Notes: a model not told the origin generated them from the sequence alone. Counted from the stretch's first letter, positions 1-5,743 are shown. The stretch: DNA of 7,531 nt from Rhodoferax sp. (GCA_021731215.1 JAKFXU010000503.1:1-7531), one strand, 5' to 3'. Translations and numbers: made by a program.

Positions 1-495
1 ATGGATGTAGCCCGCCGTCACCGCCACCGTCTGCACGCCGCGCGCATGGCAGGCGTCGGCCACGTCCATCGCGTACTCGGCAAAGATCACCGGGTCGTTG
101 TAGGTAAAGGCGACGCTCTGGCAGCCATATTTGACGGCCGCAGCGGCAATCGTTGCGGGCGAGGCCTGGTCCATCAGGCGGTCCATGTCGCGCGACTTGC
201 TGATGTCCCAGTTCTGGCAGAACTTGCAGGCCAGATTGCAGCCCGCGGTGCCGAACGACAGCACGCTGCTGCCGGGGTAGAAGTGGTTCAGCGGCTTTTT
301 CTCGATCGGGTCGATGCAAAAGCCCGAGGAGCGCCCGTAAGTGGTCAACATCATCTGCGCGCCCTGGCGCCGGCGCACAAAGCAGGCGCCGCGTTGCCCC
401 TCGTGCAGCTTGCAGTCGCGCGGACACAGATCGCACTGCATGCGGCCGTCGTCAAGCAGGTGCCAGTAGCGCGCCGGGTAGTGGGCGTCCTGCAT
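1..495 (-). CDS. amrS: AmmeMemoRadiSam system radical SAM enzyme (partial, 3' part beyond left edge)
   Basis: The first 165 codons of a radical SAM protein are visible, starting at ATG 493-495; the rest lies beyond base 1. The radical SAM cluster motif is CNLACKFC at residues 86-93 (C86-x3-C90-x2-C93), which binds the [4Fe-4S] cluster that cleaves S-adenosylmethionine. An N-terminal cysteine group (C21, C24, C28, C38) looks like a second metal site and is typical of this PflA-like family. The YNDPVIFAEY stretch (132-141) matches the family's usual YNEPxxxxEY segment. The start codon shares one base with the amrA stop (TGATG), so translation is probably coupled. The family is usually about 350 residues, so roughly half is missing. 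The substrate is unknown; a peptide- or protein-modifying activase role is a guess from the PflA-like domain. The family call is firm and rests on motif and operon context. Confidence 0.93.
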   Translation of the reverse strand, partial: MQDAHYPARYWHLLDDGRMQCDLCPRDCKLHEGQRGACFVRRRQGAQMMLTTYGRSSGFCIDPIEKKPLNHFYPGSSVLSFGTAGCNLACKFCQNWDISKSRDMDRLMDQASPATIAAAAVKYGCQSVAFTYNDPVIFAEYAMDVADACHARGVQTVAVTAGYIH

Positions 496-1097
496 CAGGC
501 GCTCCCGTTCGCCGCCGCGCCAGCCTGGATCGTGGGCTGCAGTTCGGCCTCTTTCCACTTGCGTACGCGGTAACGTTGCAGCCGCACGCCGGCGGCCCAA
601 AAATCAGGCGCCAGACCGGCCTTGCGTTTGAGCTGGGCCAGAAAGTCGGGCGCGCTGGGCAACTGTTCCCACACCTGCGGCAGAAAGGTGCTGCGATAGC
701 GACCAAATTCCAACAGTACGCCGTCAATGCCGGGTTGCAACTGGGCCAGCGCATGGGCCTCACTGTCGAACTGCAAGGCCTGCAGCGTTGACAGCCAAGA
801 GACTTCAATTTCGGTGTGACCGAGTTCACTCGCCGTCAGCGGCGCAAAGCGCGGGTCGTGCAGCGCCGCGGCGACCGCGTTGGCTTTCACATCGGCGAGC
901 AGGCTGCGCCGCGCCTCCAGCGTGCCGATGCAGCCGCGCAGTTGCCCCTGCTGCGTCAGGGTGACAAAACAGGCGCCGCTCTGCTGCAGCCAGAGCGCCG
1001 CTTGGGTGACCTCGATGGTGCGGCCCAGCGCCGTCGAGATCGCGGCGCGGGCAATCGGCAACAAGGTCGCTCCGGGGTGGGCGCAATCACTGGACAT
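495..1097 (-). CDS. amrA: AmmeMemoRadiSam system protein A (AMMECR1 domain)
   Basis: This is a 200-residue protein of the AMMECR1 family. The signature LRGCIGTL is at residues 53-60, followed by DPRF (81-84), TEIEVSWL (95-102) and FLPQVWEQLP (138-147), all in the order seen in bacterial, archaeal and human AMMECR1 proteins. The reading frame is open far upstream, but the start at 1095-1097 is preferred: it is preceded by a GGGAGGGA ribosome-binding site about 7 bases away, and the N-terminus then has the usual family length. The gene overlaps the end of amrB by 11 bases and abuts amrS, so the three are almost certainly one transcript. No signal peptide or membrane segment is visible, so the protein should be cytoplasmic. 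The invariant cysteine C56 within the signature could be catalytic, but no reaction is established for the family. Confidence 0.95.
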   Translation of the reverse strand: MSSDCAHPGATLLPIARAAISTALGRTIEVTQAALWLQQSGACFVTLTQQGQLRGCIGTLEARRSLLADVKANAVAAALHDPRFAPLTASELGHTEIEVSWLSTLQALQFDSEAHALAQLQPGIDGVLLEFGRYRSTFLPQVWEQLPSAPDFLAQLKRKAGLAPDFWAAGVRLQRYRVRKWKEAELQPTIQAGAAANGSA

Positions 1098-1914
1098 CGT
1101 TTGATCCCTCCCTGAACGCCAATGCGGCGTAGCCGACGACGCGGGCCCGGTCGCCGGCCGTGTCGCCCGAGTTGCACAGCTCCAGCAGTTGCGGCTGCAG
1201 GCGATGGCGCCGGGCCGCCAGCAGCAGGCCATTGACCGGCGTGGCGCCGCAGGCCTGTTGCTGTGTCAGCGAGCTGTTCAGGTCCAGGATGCGCTGCACC
1301 GTTGCGCCATCCGCCGCCTGCGCTGCGTGGTAGGGTAGAAAGTGCGACAGGTCGGAGCTGATCACGATCAGCGTCTCGGCACCGCCCCAGAGCGCCTCCA
1401 GCACCTCGGCCACTTCAGCCGGCGTGGCGTCGCCCACGGCGAGGGGCACCAGTTTGAAATCATCGAGCACCGCTTGCAGCAACGGCAACTGCACTTCCAG
1501 CGAGTGCTCCAGCGCGTGGGCCGCCGGGCTCACCAGCACCTGGCGCAGCCCGCTGATCGCGGCGACGGCGACTGGGTCGACTTCAATCGCGCCCAAGGGC
1601 GTGGCAAAGGCCTCAACGCCCGGCAGCGCCAAACCGCGCACCGGCACCCGGTGTACCGGACCGAGCAGGACGACGCGCCGGATGGTCTGGCGCCCCGGCG
1701 TGAGGCAGGCGTAGGCGCGGGCCGCAGTGGCGCCGGAATAGACATAGCCGGCATGGGGCACGATCAGGGCCTTGGGCACCCGGGCGCTGGCGTCGGCATG
1801 CATCCGCGCCGCAGCCAGCAGGGCCGCCACATCGTGCGCCAAAACGGCCCTCTGCCCAGGATAAAAGGCGCCAGCAACAACGGGTTGACGGATCTGATGC
1901 ACAAACACCTCCAT
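1087..1914 (-). CDS. amrB: AmmeMemoRadiSam system protein B (MEMO1-like)
   Basis: This 275-residue protein belongs to the MEMO1 family, which is related in fold to extradiol-dioxygenase-type metalloenzymes. Visible family motifs are VAGAFYPG (13-20), PHAGYVYSG (53-61), LLGPVH (83-88), EHSLEVQLPLLQ (136-147), ISSDLSHF (185-192) and ACGATP (221-226). The four residues corresponding to the metal ligands reported for human MEMO1 are present: H54, H88, D188 and C222. It is the first gene of the amr operon and its end overlaps amrA by 11 bases. The start is uncertain by a few codons. ATG 1912-1914 has a poor ribosome-binding site, while an in-frame GTG at 1900-1902 lies 5 bases after GGAGG and would give an N-terminus (MHQIRQPVVAG) more like relatives. 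The metal centre looks intact; the substrate is unknown. Confidence 0.95.
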   Translation of the reverse strand: MEVFVHQIRQPVVAGAFYPGQRAVLAHDVAALLAAARMHADASARVPKALIVPHAGYVYSGATAARAYACLTPGRQTIRRVVLLGPVHRVPVRGLALPGVEAFATPLGAIEVDPVAVAAISGLRQVLVSPAAHALEHSLEVQLPLLQAVLDDFKLVPLAVGDATPAEVAEVLEALWGGAETLIVISSDLSHFLPYHAAQAADGATVQRILDLNSSLTQQQACGATPVNGLLLAARRHRLQPQLLELCNSGDTAGDRARVVGYAALAFREGSNDVQ

Positions 1915-1951
1915 TCCAGCAGCAGCTTATGGCACTGGAGATCGGGCTGAC

Positions 1952-1965
1952 TTGTGGTTTATCAA
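1952..1965. promoter_or_regulatory. FNR/ANR-like half-conserved box upstream of amrB
   Basis: The 14-mer TTGTGGTTTATCAA resembles the FNR/ANR consensus TTGAT-N4-ATCAA. The right half is perfect; the left half matches only its first three bases. It also forms part of a CTTG/CAAG inverted repeat (1951-1966). It is centred about 44 bases upstream of the amrB start codon. A match of this quality can arise by chance, so this is a weak candidate. Oxygen-responsive control would make sense for an operon encoding an oxygen-sensitive radical SAM enzyme, but that is inference only. Confidence 0.2.
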
Positions 1966-2028
1966 GTAGCGGCGAGTTCGCGCCAGGCCCTGACGCTCGC
2001 ACGGGTGGCGCTCGGCTGTCATGCTTTG

Positions 2029-2077
2029 TCTGCGTCAGCGTCAGCGTCAGCGTCAGCGTCAGCGTCAGCGTCAGCGT
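2029..2077. repeat. Hexanucleotide microsatellite, (TCAGCG)7 plus degenerate unit
   Basis: Seven uninterrupted TCAGCG units run from 2035 to 2076. They are preceded by TCTGCG (2029-2034, one mismatch) and followed by one further T of the next unit. The array lies in the divergent region between amrB (start 1914, minus) and argP (start 2155, plus), ending 78 bases before the argP ATG. It is probably not in a translated region. In frame with argP the plus strand would read Ser-Ala repeats and the minus strand Thr-Leu repeats, but neither extension has a credible start. A perfect tandem array of this length is a typical substrate for slipped-strand mispairing. Each gain or loss shifts upstream DNA by six bases, about half a helical turn. 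Confidence 0.97.
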
Positions 2078-2097
2078 GGCGCGCCGGCCTGCGGCAA

Positions 2098-2154
2098 AAA
2101 AGTAAAATTCAAATTGTTGAGAAGACATTAGATATTCTTATTGAGAAGGTTGCT
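2098..2154 (+). promoter_or_regulatory. AT-rich leader/promoter region and ribosome-binding site of argP
   Basis: This stretch is sharply more AT-rich than its surroundings and directly precedes argP. Candidate -10 elements are TAAAAT (2103-2108, 5 of 6 consensus, no good -35 partner) and GATATT (2131-2136), which has TTCAAA (2108-2113) at a 17-base spacing. The second would leave a very short leader. AGAAGG at 2144-2149 is a good ribosome-binding site for the ATG at 2155 and fixes that start. A TTC-N10-GAA inverted repeat (2108-2123) could be a LysR-type operator for autoregulation. The exact promoter cannot be settled by eye. Confidence 0.3.
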
Positions 2155-3069
2155 ATGAGCACGTTCGACCCCAACGCCCTGGAATGTCTGGCCGCCATCG
2201 TCGAAGAGGGCGGCTTTGAGCGCGCCGCAGTGCGCCTGTCGATCACCCAGTCCGCCGTGTCGCAGCGCTTGCGCTCGCTCGAAGTGCAGGTGGGCACGGT
2301 GTTGATCGTGCGCAGCCGCCCGTTGCGCGCCACTTCGGCCGGGCGTTTGTTGCTCAAGCACGCCACGCAGATGCGGCTGCTGCGCGCTGATCTGGAGCGC
2401 GACCTGAAAGAGCTGGCGCCGAGCGCGGCCGACGCTGGGAGCGACCAGGATCGCATCTCGATTGCCATCAATGCCGACAGTATCGCCACCTGGGCCTTGC
2501 CGGCTTTGAGTGCGCTGGCGCGCCAGCGCTTGGGGCTGGAGATCATCACCGATGACCAGGATTTCACCATTGAGTGGCTGCGTGAGGGCCGGGTATTGGG
2601 CTGCGTCACCACCCTGAAACAAGCCTTGCGCAGTTGCAAAATGGTGCCGCTGGGGGCCATGCGCTACGTGGTGGTGGCGCAGGCGGCCTATGCCGCCACC
2701 CATTTTCCAGACGGCTTGTCGGCGCACAACTTTCTCAGCGTGCCCTTTATTGCCTTCAACCGCAAAGACGATTTGCAGTCCGAGTTCGTCGGGCGCGCCT
2801 TTGGGCTCAAGCGGGTGGCGCTGAGCCAGTTGTATGTGCCGAGTTCGGAGGGCCAGGTGCGCGCCGTCCTGGCCGGCTGGGGCGTCAGTGTGCTGCCCGA
2901 GCTGCAGGTGCGCGAGCACCTGCTAAGCCAGCGCCTGGTCGACATCGCCCCGGGCCAGGCCTTGCCGGTCGAGCTCTACTGGCACTGCTGGAATCTGGAC
3001 TCGGTGGTGCTCGATGCTCTCACCACGGCCTTGACTGCCGCCGCCGCGCAGACCTTGACCCCCGCCTAG
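2155..3069 (+). CDS. argP: LysR-family transcriptional regulator, ArgP type
   Basis: This is a 304-residue LysR-type regulator, close to the 297 residues of E. coli ArgP. The N-terminal winged helix-turn-helix covers about residues 5-65, with recognition segment ITQSAVSQRLRSLE (30-43). The effector domain contains AINADSIATWALPAL (104-118), closely matching the E. coli ArgP segment AVNADSLATWLLPAL. Also present are VPFIAF (196-201), LPELQV (247-252) and ELYWHCW (273-279) in the order seen in ArgP. ArgP senses lysine/arginine and, in many proteobacteria, activates the basic amino-acid exporter gene lysE/argO. The start is chosen by its ribosome-binding site and by family alignment; the frame is open upstream through the microsatellite, but that extension is low-complexity. 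No exporter gene is adjacent: the divergent neighbour is amrB. The stop is followed by a hairpin region. Confidence 0.92.
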   Translation: MSTFDPNALECLAAIVEEGGFERAAVRLSITQSAVSQRLRSLEVQVGTVLIVRSRPLRATSAGRLLLKHATQMRLLRADLERDLKELAPSAADAGSDQDRISIAINADSIATWALPALSALARQRLGLEIITDDQDFTIEWLREGRVLGCVTTLKQALRSCKMVPLGAMRYVVVAQAAYAATHFPDGLSAHNFLSVPFIAFNRKDDLQSEFVGRAFGLKRVALSQLYVPSSEGQVRAVLAGWGVSVLPELQVREHLLSQRLVDIAPGQALPVELYWHCWNLDSVVLDALTTALTAAAAQTLTPA

Positions 3070-3080
3070 CCTGGCCCCCA

Positions 3081-3169
3081 CGCTTGTCACTTCGTGTACT
3101 GCGCTGCCCCCCGAGGGGGCTCGCCTTGCTTGGGGCGGCCCGGCGCGGCGGCTAGCGAAGGTGCAGCGG
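3081..3169. repeat. Probable dispersed intergenic repeat (REP-like, C/G hairpin element)
   Basis: The gap between the convergent ends of argP and the stress-protein gene holds a segment reading TGTACTGCGCTGCCCC, then a C6/G5 hairpin, then TTGCTTGGGGCGGCCCGGCG. I recall very similar strings occurring in many intergenic positions in Comamonadaceae genomes. That is memory rather than a search, so the exact boundaries are approximate. Such elements often sit between convergent genes, where they may act as transcription terminators. A second, weaker pairing (CGCC 3122-3125 with GGCG 3134-3137) follows the main stem. Confidence 0.5.
3106..3120. terminator. C/G-rich hairpin between convergent genes
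   Basis: GCCCCC (3106-3111) pairs perfectly with GGGGGC (3115-3120) across a CGA loop. It lies 37 bases after the argP stop and 71 bases beyond the stop of the minus-strand stress-protein gene, so it could terminate both. No run of T follows on either strand, so it is not a classic intrinsic terminator. Confidence 0.4.
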
Positions 3170-3190
3170 CTCGACTTTTGGCTTGGCGCC

Positions 3191-3610
3191 TCAACGCACC
3201 AGCAGCACTGGCACCCGGCAATGCGCCAGCACCTGGGTCGCGACCGAGCCCATCACCAGGTTGACCAGCGTGCCATGGCCATGGGAGCCCATGACGAGCA
3301 GGTCGAATTTGCCGCTGTCGGCGAATTTGGCGATGCTCTCGCCGGCATGGCCGATCTTCCAACTGCTCTTGGCGTCGATACCATGGCGCAGCAGAAACTT
3401 GGACACCGGGGCCAGCACCTTCTCGGCTTCATCCGAATAGTATTGGTCGACAATCTCCTTGCCGACCGCAGCCCGTGCCCGCGGCGGCAACGCCGGCTGC
3501 GCCGTGAACACGGTGAACTCATTGCCCTGGGTGAACAATTCATGCGTGGTCAGGTAGGCCAGCATTTTCTTGGTGTAGGGACTGCCATCGACGGCGAGAA
3601 GAATCTTCAT
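3191..3610 (-). CDS. Universal stress protein, UspA family
   Basis: This 139-residue single-domain universal stress protein starts MKILLAVDGS, the usual first beta strand with its conserved aspartate (D8). It ends with VPVLLVR, the usual last strand. The ATP-binding signature G-x2-G-x9-G-S is intact (G108, G111, G121, S122, within VMGSHGHG...VMGSVA), so it is likely an ATP-binding member. The start at 3608-3610 is preceded by AGGAG seven bases away and matches the family N-terminus. A longer in-frame start 39 bases upstream is less likely. It should act in the cytoplasm as a stress- or starvation-induced protein; the specific role cannot be read from sequence. It is separated from the upstream phosphoesterase by 123 bases, so it may have its own promoter. 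Confidence 0.95.
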   Translation of the reverse strand: MKILLAVDGSPYTKKMLAYLTTHELFTQGNEFTVFTAQPALPPRARAAVGKEIVDQYYSDEAEKVLAPVSKFLLRHGIDAKSSWKIGHAGESIAKFADSGKFDLLVMGSHGHGTLVNLVMGSVATQVLAHCRVPVLLVR

Positions 3611-3635
3611 GAGTGGGCTCCTTGGACAGAACCCC

Positions 3636-3676
3636 AGTGTATCCAGCATCGGGGCCTGTCATTGGCCGATTGTCAA
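3636..3676 (-). promoter_or_regulatory. Candidate promoter of the universal stress gene
   Basis: On the minus strand a perfect -35 hexamer TTGACA (3671-3676) and a near match ATGACA (3657-3662) lie upstream of TACACT (3636-3641, 4 of 6 for a -10). The spacing from ATGACA to TACACT is 15 bases, shorter than ideal; from TTGACA it is 29, too long. A promoter probably lies here because the gap is 123 bases, but the exact pairing is uncertain. Confidence 0.25.
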
Positions 3677-3703
3677 CAGTTGGCACCGCAGCCATGGCGC
3701 CAG

Positions 3704-3727
3704 CGGCAAGCCATGCGATGCTTGGCG
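3704..3727 (-). terminator. Imperfect hairpin downstream of the phosphoesterase gene
   Basis: The sequence just after the stop of the minus-strand phosphoesterase gene can fold: CAAGC (3707-3711) pairs with GCTTG (3720-3724), with further outer pairs after one mismatch. There is no T run. It might reduce read-through into the stress-protein gene; support is weak. Confidence 0.2.
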
Positions 3728-3733
3728 TTGACC

Positions 3734-4624
3734 TCAGAGCTCGACGCAAAACGCCGGCTGAAACGCCAACTGTTCGTTTTTCCGGGCGTAGCCCAGGGGG
3801 TTGGCCGCCACCCGGCAGCCGTTCTTGACGTAATGGCTGGGCGCATGCAGATGCCCGTGCAGCCACAACTGCGCCTGTGCCAGCAAGTCATCGAGCGTAT
3901 TGCAAAAGCCGGCGGTGCCCGGGGCATGGCCGTAGCGCGGGTCGGCGCTCAGCAGGCTGGGCGCGAAATGCGTCACGACCACGGTGCTGCCGGCAAACGG
4001 CTGGGCCAGGGCCTTGACCAGCCAGTCCTGGCACAACAGCGCCTGCTCGCGCACCGCCTCGGCCAGCATCGGTACGCCGTGGCGGGTGCTGCCGGTTTTT
4101 TTCAGGTAGTAGTTGGCGGCCCGAAACGCCTTGTCACGGGCTTTGAGCTGTCGCGTCAGCAGGCTGACGGACGATGCGCCCGATCGCTCTGCCGACGGCG
4201 CCGCAGCCGGACTGGCGCTTGGCCCGAGCGCGTCAAAATCGCTCCACAGGGTGGTGCCAATGAAGCGCACCGGTGTCTGGCGCGCGCCCGGGACGGCGCC
4301 GCCAACGGGTCCTGGCCAGGTGAGGATTTCGCGCTCAAGCCAGGTAATGCCGAGCCGCGCGCAGGTCTCAAACAGGCGGGCGTGCGCCACATCAAAATCC
4401 AGGGCGTCGTATTCATGGTTGCCGGGCACGAATAGCACCGGCGTGGGCCAGCCCTGTTTTGGCGAAAAGCGGGCCAGGCCAAAGTCGGCATCTGCCAACA
4501 GCGAGCCGCTCTGGTAGGAGCCAATGTCGCCGGCCAGCACCAGCAGGTCGGCGCCCGGCGCCGGACTGGCCACCCAGCCCGGGTTGACTTCGAGGTGCAG
4601 GTCGGACAGCAACTGAATCTTCAT
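3734..4624 (-). CDS. Metallophosphoesterase (calcineurin-like)
   Basis: This 296-residue protein has the full set of calcineurin-like metallophosphoesterase motifs: SDLH (D8, H10), LAGDIG (D33), PGNHEYD (N69, H70), THFAP (H219) and LHGHLHAPSHY (H258, H260). These residues normally hold a two-metal centre and catalyse hydrolysis of phosphomonoesters or diesters. The substrate cannot be inferred, and no signal peptide is seen, so it is probably cytoplasmic. Residues about 133-152, between core motifs, are Ala/Ser/Pro-rich and look like a lineage-specific loop. The start is fixed by the first beta strand MKIQLLSDLHLE. The only Shine-Dalgarno-like GGAG is just 2 bases from the ATG, so initiation may depend on coupling to the LysR gene ending 35 bases upstream. 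The two genes probably form an operon. Confidence 0.92.
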   Translation of the reverse strand: MKIQLLSDLHLEVNPGWVASPAPGADLLVLAGDIGSYQSGSLLADADFGLARFSPKQGWPTPVLFVPGNHEYDALDFDVAHARLFETCARLGITWLEREILTWPGPVGGAVPGARQTPVRFIGTTLWSDFDALGPSASPAAAPSAERSGASSVSLLTRQLKARDKAFRAANYYLKKTGSTRHGVPMLAEAVREQALLCQDWLVKALAQPFAGSTVVVTHFAPSLLSADPRYGHAPGTAGFCNTLDDLLAQAQLWLHGHLHAPSHYVKNGCRVAANPLGYARKNEQLAFQPAFCVEL

Positions 4625-4659
4625 CGCTCCATTGTGCCGGCTGGCGGCGGCTGTCGCGT

Positions 4660-5616
4660 TCAGGGGGTGAAGGCCGAACTGGCCAGCGTCGCGATCGTTT
4701 CGCGCAGCCATTGATGGGCGCTTGAGCGGTGCAGCCGGTGGTGCCACAGGGCGTCGACGTGCACTTTGGGCATCGCAAACGGCAGCTCGCGCAGCACCAG
4801 TTGATCGGCGAAGCCCGTGACGCTGACAAAATCGCGTGGCAGCACGGTCAGCAGGTTGGACTGGGCCACCACCTTGCCGGCGGTAAAAAACTGATTGACC
4901 GTCAGCACGATGCGACGCTCGCGCCCGAGCGATGCCAGCGCCTCGTCAATGAAGCCGTAGGGGCGGCCGGAAAAACTCACCAGCAGGTGGCGCGCGGCGC
5001 AGTAGCGGTTGAGGGTGAGCGGCCCGCGCGCAAGCGGGTGGTCACGGCGCATCACGCAGACGTATTCACCGCTGTACAGCCGCTGGTGCGCGAAAGCCAG
5101 CACCTCGCCGGCCTGCGCCTTCGCCGTCAAGTCGGCGAACGCGGCCGGGAAGTAGCCAATCGCCAGATCGGCCGCCTCCGCCTCCAGCAGGCGGCGCGGG
5201 TCGCGCGTGGTCAGTGGCACCACGCGCATCGAGATGCCCGGCGCAGCGCGGTCCATCACCTCGACCAGCCCCGGCATCAGTTTGGCCGCGGTCGCGTCCG
5301 CCATCGCCAGCACAAAGGTGGTGCTGGCTTGGGCCGGCACAAAGCTGCTGGGCACCATGGCCTCCTGCAACTGGCGCAGCGCTTCGCGCACGGTCGGCCA
5401 CAACGCCAGTGCGCGCGGCGTCGGTGCCATCTCCTGGCCGCGGCGTTTGATCAGTTCGTCCCCCATGGCCTCGCGGAAGCGTTGCAGGGCGTTGCTGACG
5501 GCGGGCTGGGTGATGGAGAGCTTGTGCGCCGCCCGGGTCAGGCTGCGCTCCGTCATCACCTCGTCGAACACCCGTAGCAGGTTCAGATCAAGGGCGCGGA
5601 AATGGCTGGGGTTCAT
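4660..5616 (-). CDS. LysR-family transcriptional regulator (NodD/NahR-like subgroup)
   Basis: This 318-residue LysR-type regulator opens with FRALDLNLLRVFDEVMTERS, followed by the helix-turn-helix segment LTRAAHKLSITQPAVSNALQRFRE (residues 26-49). That N-terminal pattern is typical of the NodD/NahR/LinR-like subgroup. The C-terminal substrate-binding domain begins near residue 95 (TTFVLAMADATAAKLMPGL) and is full length, so the gene seems intact. The inducer is unknown; subgroup members often respond to aromatic compounds, but I cannot assign one. The ATG at 5614-5616 has no clear ribosome-binding site, yet it gives the normal family N-terminus. It is transcribed divergently from the membrane-protein gene at 5744 and upstream of the phosphoesterase gene, both possible targets. 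Confidence 0.93.
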   Translation of the reverse strand: MNPSHFRALDLNLLRVFDEVMTERSLTRAAHKLSITQPAVSNALQRFREAMGDELIKRRGQEMAPTPRALALWPTVREALRQLQEAMVPSSFVPAQASTTFVLAMADATAAKLMPGLVEVMDRAAPGISMRVVPLTTRDPRRLLEAEAADLAIGYFPAAFADLTAKAQAGEVLAFAHQRLYSGEYVCVMRRDHPLARGPLTLNRYCAARHLLVSFSGRPYGFIDEALASLGRERRIVLTVNQFFTAGKVVAQSNLLTVLPRDFVSVTGFADQLVLRELPFAMPKVHVDALWHHRLHRSSAHQWLRETIATLASSAFTP

Positions 5617-5639
5617 GGCGGCAATTAATTACTGGCATG

Positions 5640-5693
5640 AATATACAGCATCACGCATATAAATTTGAAAAATGTTAGTAGAAACCCTAATAT
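5640..5693. promoter_or_regulatory. Overlapping divergent promoters between the LysR gene and the membrane-protein gene
   Basis: For the plus-strand gene, TTGAAA (5665-5670) and TAATAT (5688-5693) are spaced by 17 bases, placing transcription start near 5700. For the minus-strand LysR gene, TTCAAA (complement of 5664-5669) and TATATT (complement of 5640-5645, 5 of 6) are spaced by 18. The two -35 elements therefore occupy nearly the same bases on opposite strands. The segment is markedly AT-rich. This arrangement is common where a LysR regulator controls itself and a divergent gene; binding by this regulator is inferred. Confidence 0.45.
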
Positions 5694-5743
5694 TGATCCA
5701 TATCTCTGCCATTCAGGTGGAGCGTTGAAGGAAGGATTCGATC

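Noticed and set aside
135..300. Possible degradation of amrS because the protein is short in this window
   Set aside because: The frame is open without interruption to base 1 and all motifs are intact. The shortness is due to the window edge, not truncation.
1342..1950. Plus-strand open frame opposite amrB
   Set aside because: It lies antisense to a gene with all MEMO1 motifs, and its translation looks like composition-driven noise.
2108..2123. TTC-N10-GAA inverted repeat as a definite LysR operator
   Set aside because: Short inverted repeats of this kind are frequent in AT-rich DNA. It is mentioned within the argP leader entry but is too weak to list as a site of its own.
1613..2128. Minus-strand open frame with a Thr-Leu repeat spanning the microsatellite and the 5' part of amrB
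   Set aside because: It is out of frame with the well-supported amrB over most of its length. The repeat keeps any frame open because its unit is a multiple of three and contains no stop in that frame.
1954..2154. N-terminal extension of argP from a GTG at 1954 through the microsatellite, giving a Ser-Ala repeat tract
   Set aside because: There is no ribosome-binding site at 1954. The extension is low-complexity and unlike any ArgP, while ATG 2155 has AGAAGG upstream and gives the standard family length.
3161..4435. Long plus-strand open frame (424 codons) opposite the stress-protein and phosphoesterase genes
   Set aside because: It runs antisense to two genes with complete catalytic or binding motifs. 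Its translation is rich in Arg, Gln and His and has no recognisable domain, as expected for a mirror frame in G/C-rich DNA.
4729..5577. Plus-strand open frame (282 codons) opposite the second LysR gene
   Set aside because: It is the antisense shadow of an intact, full-length LysR regulator and has no start signal or domain of its own.
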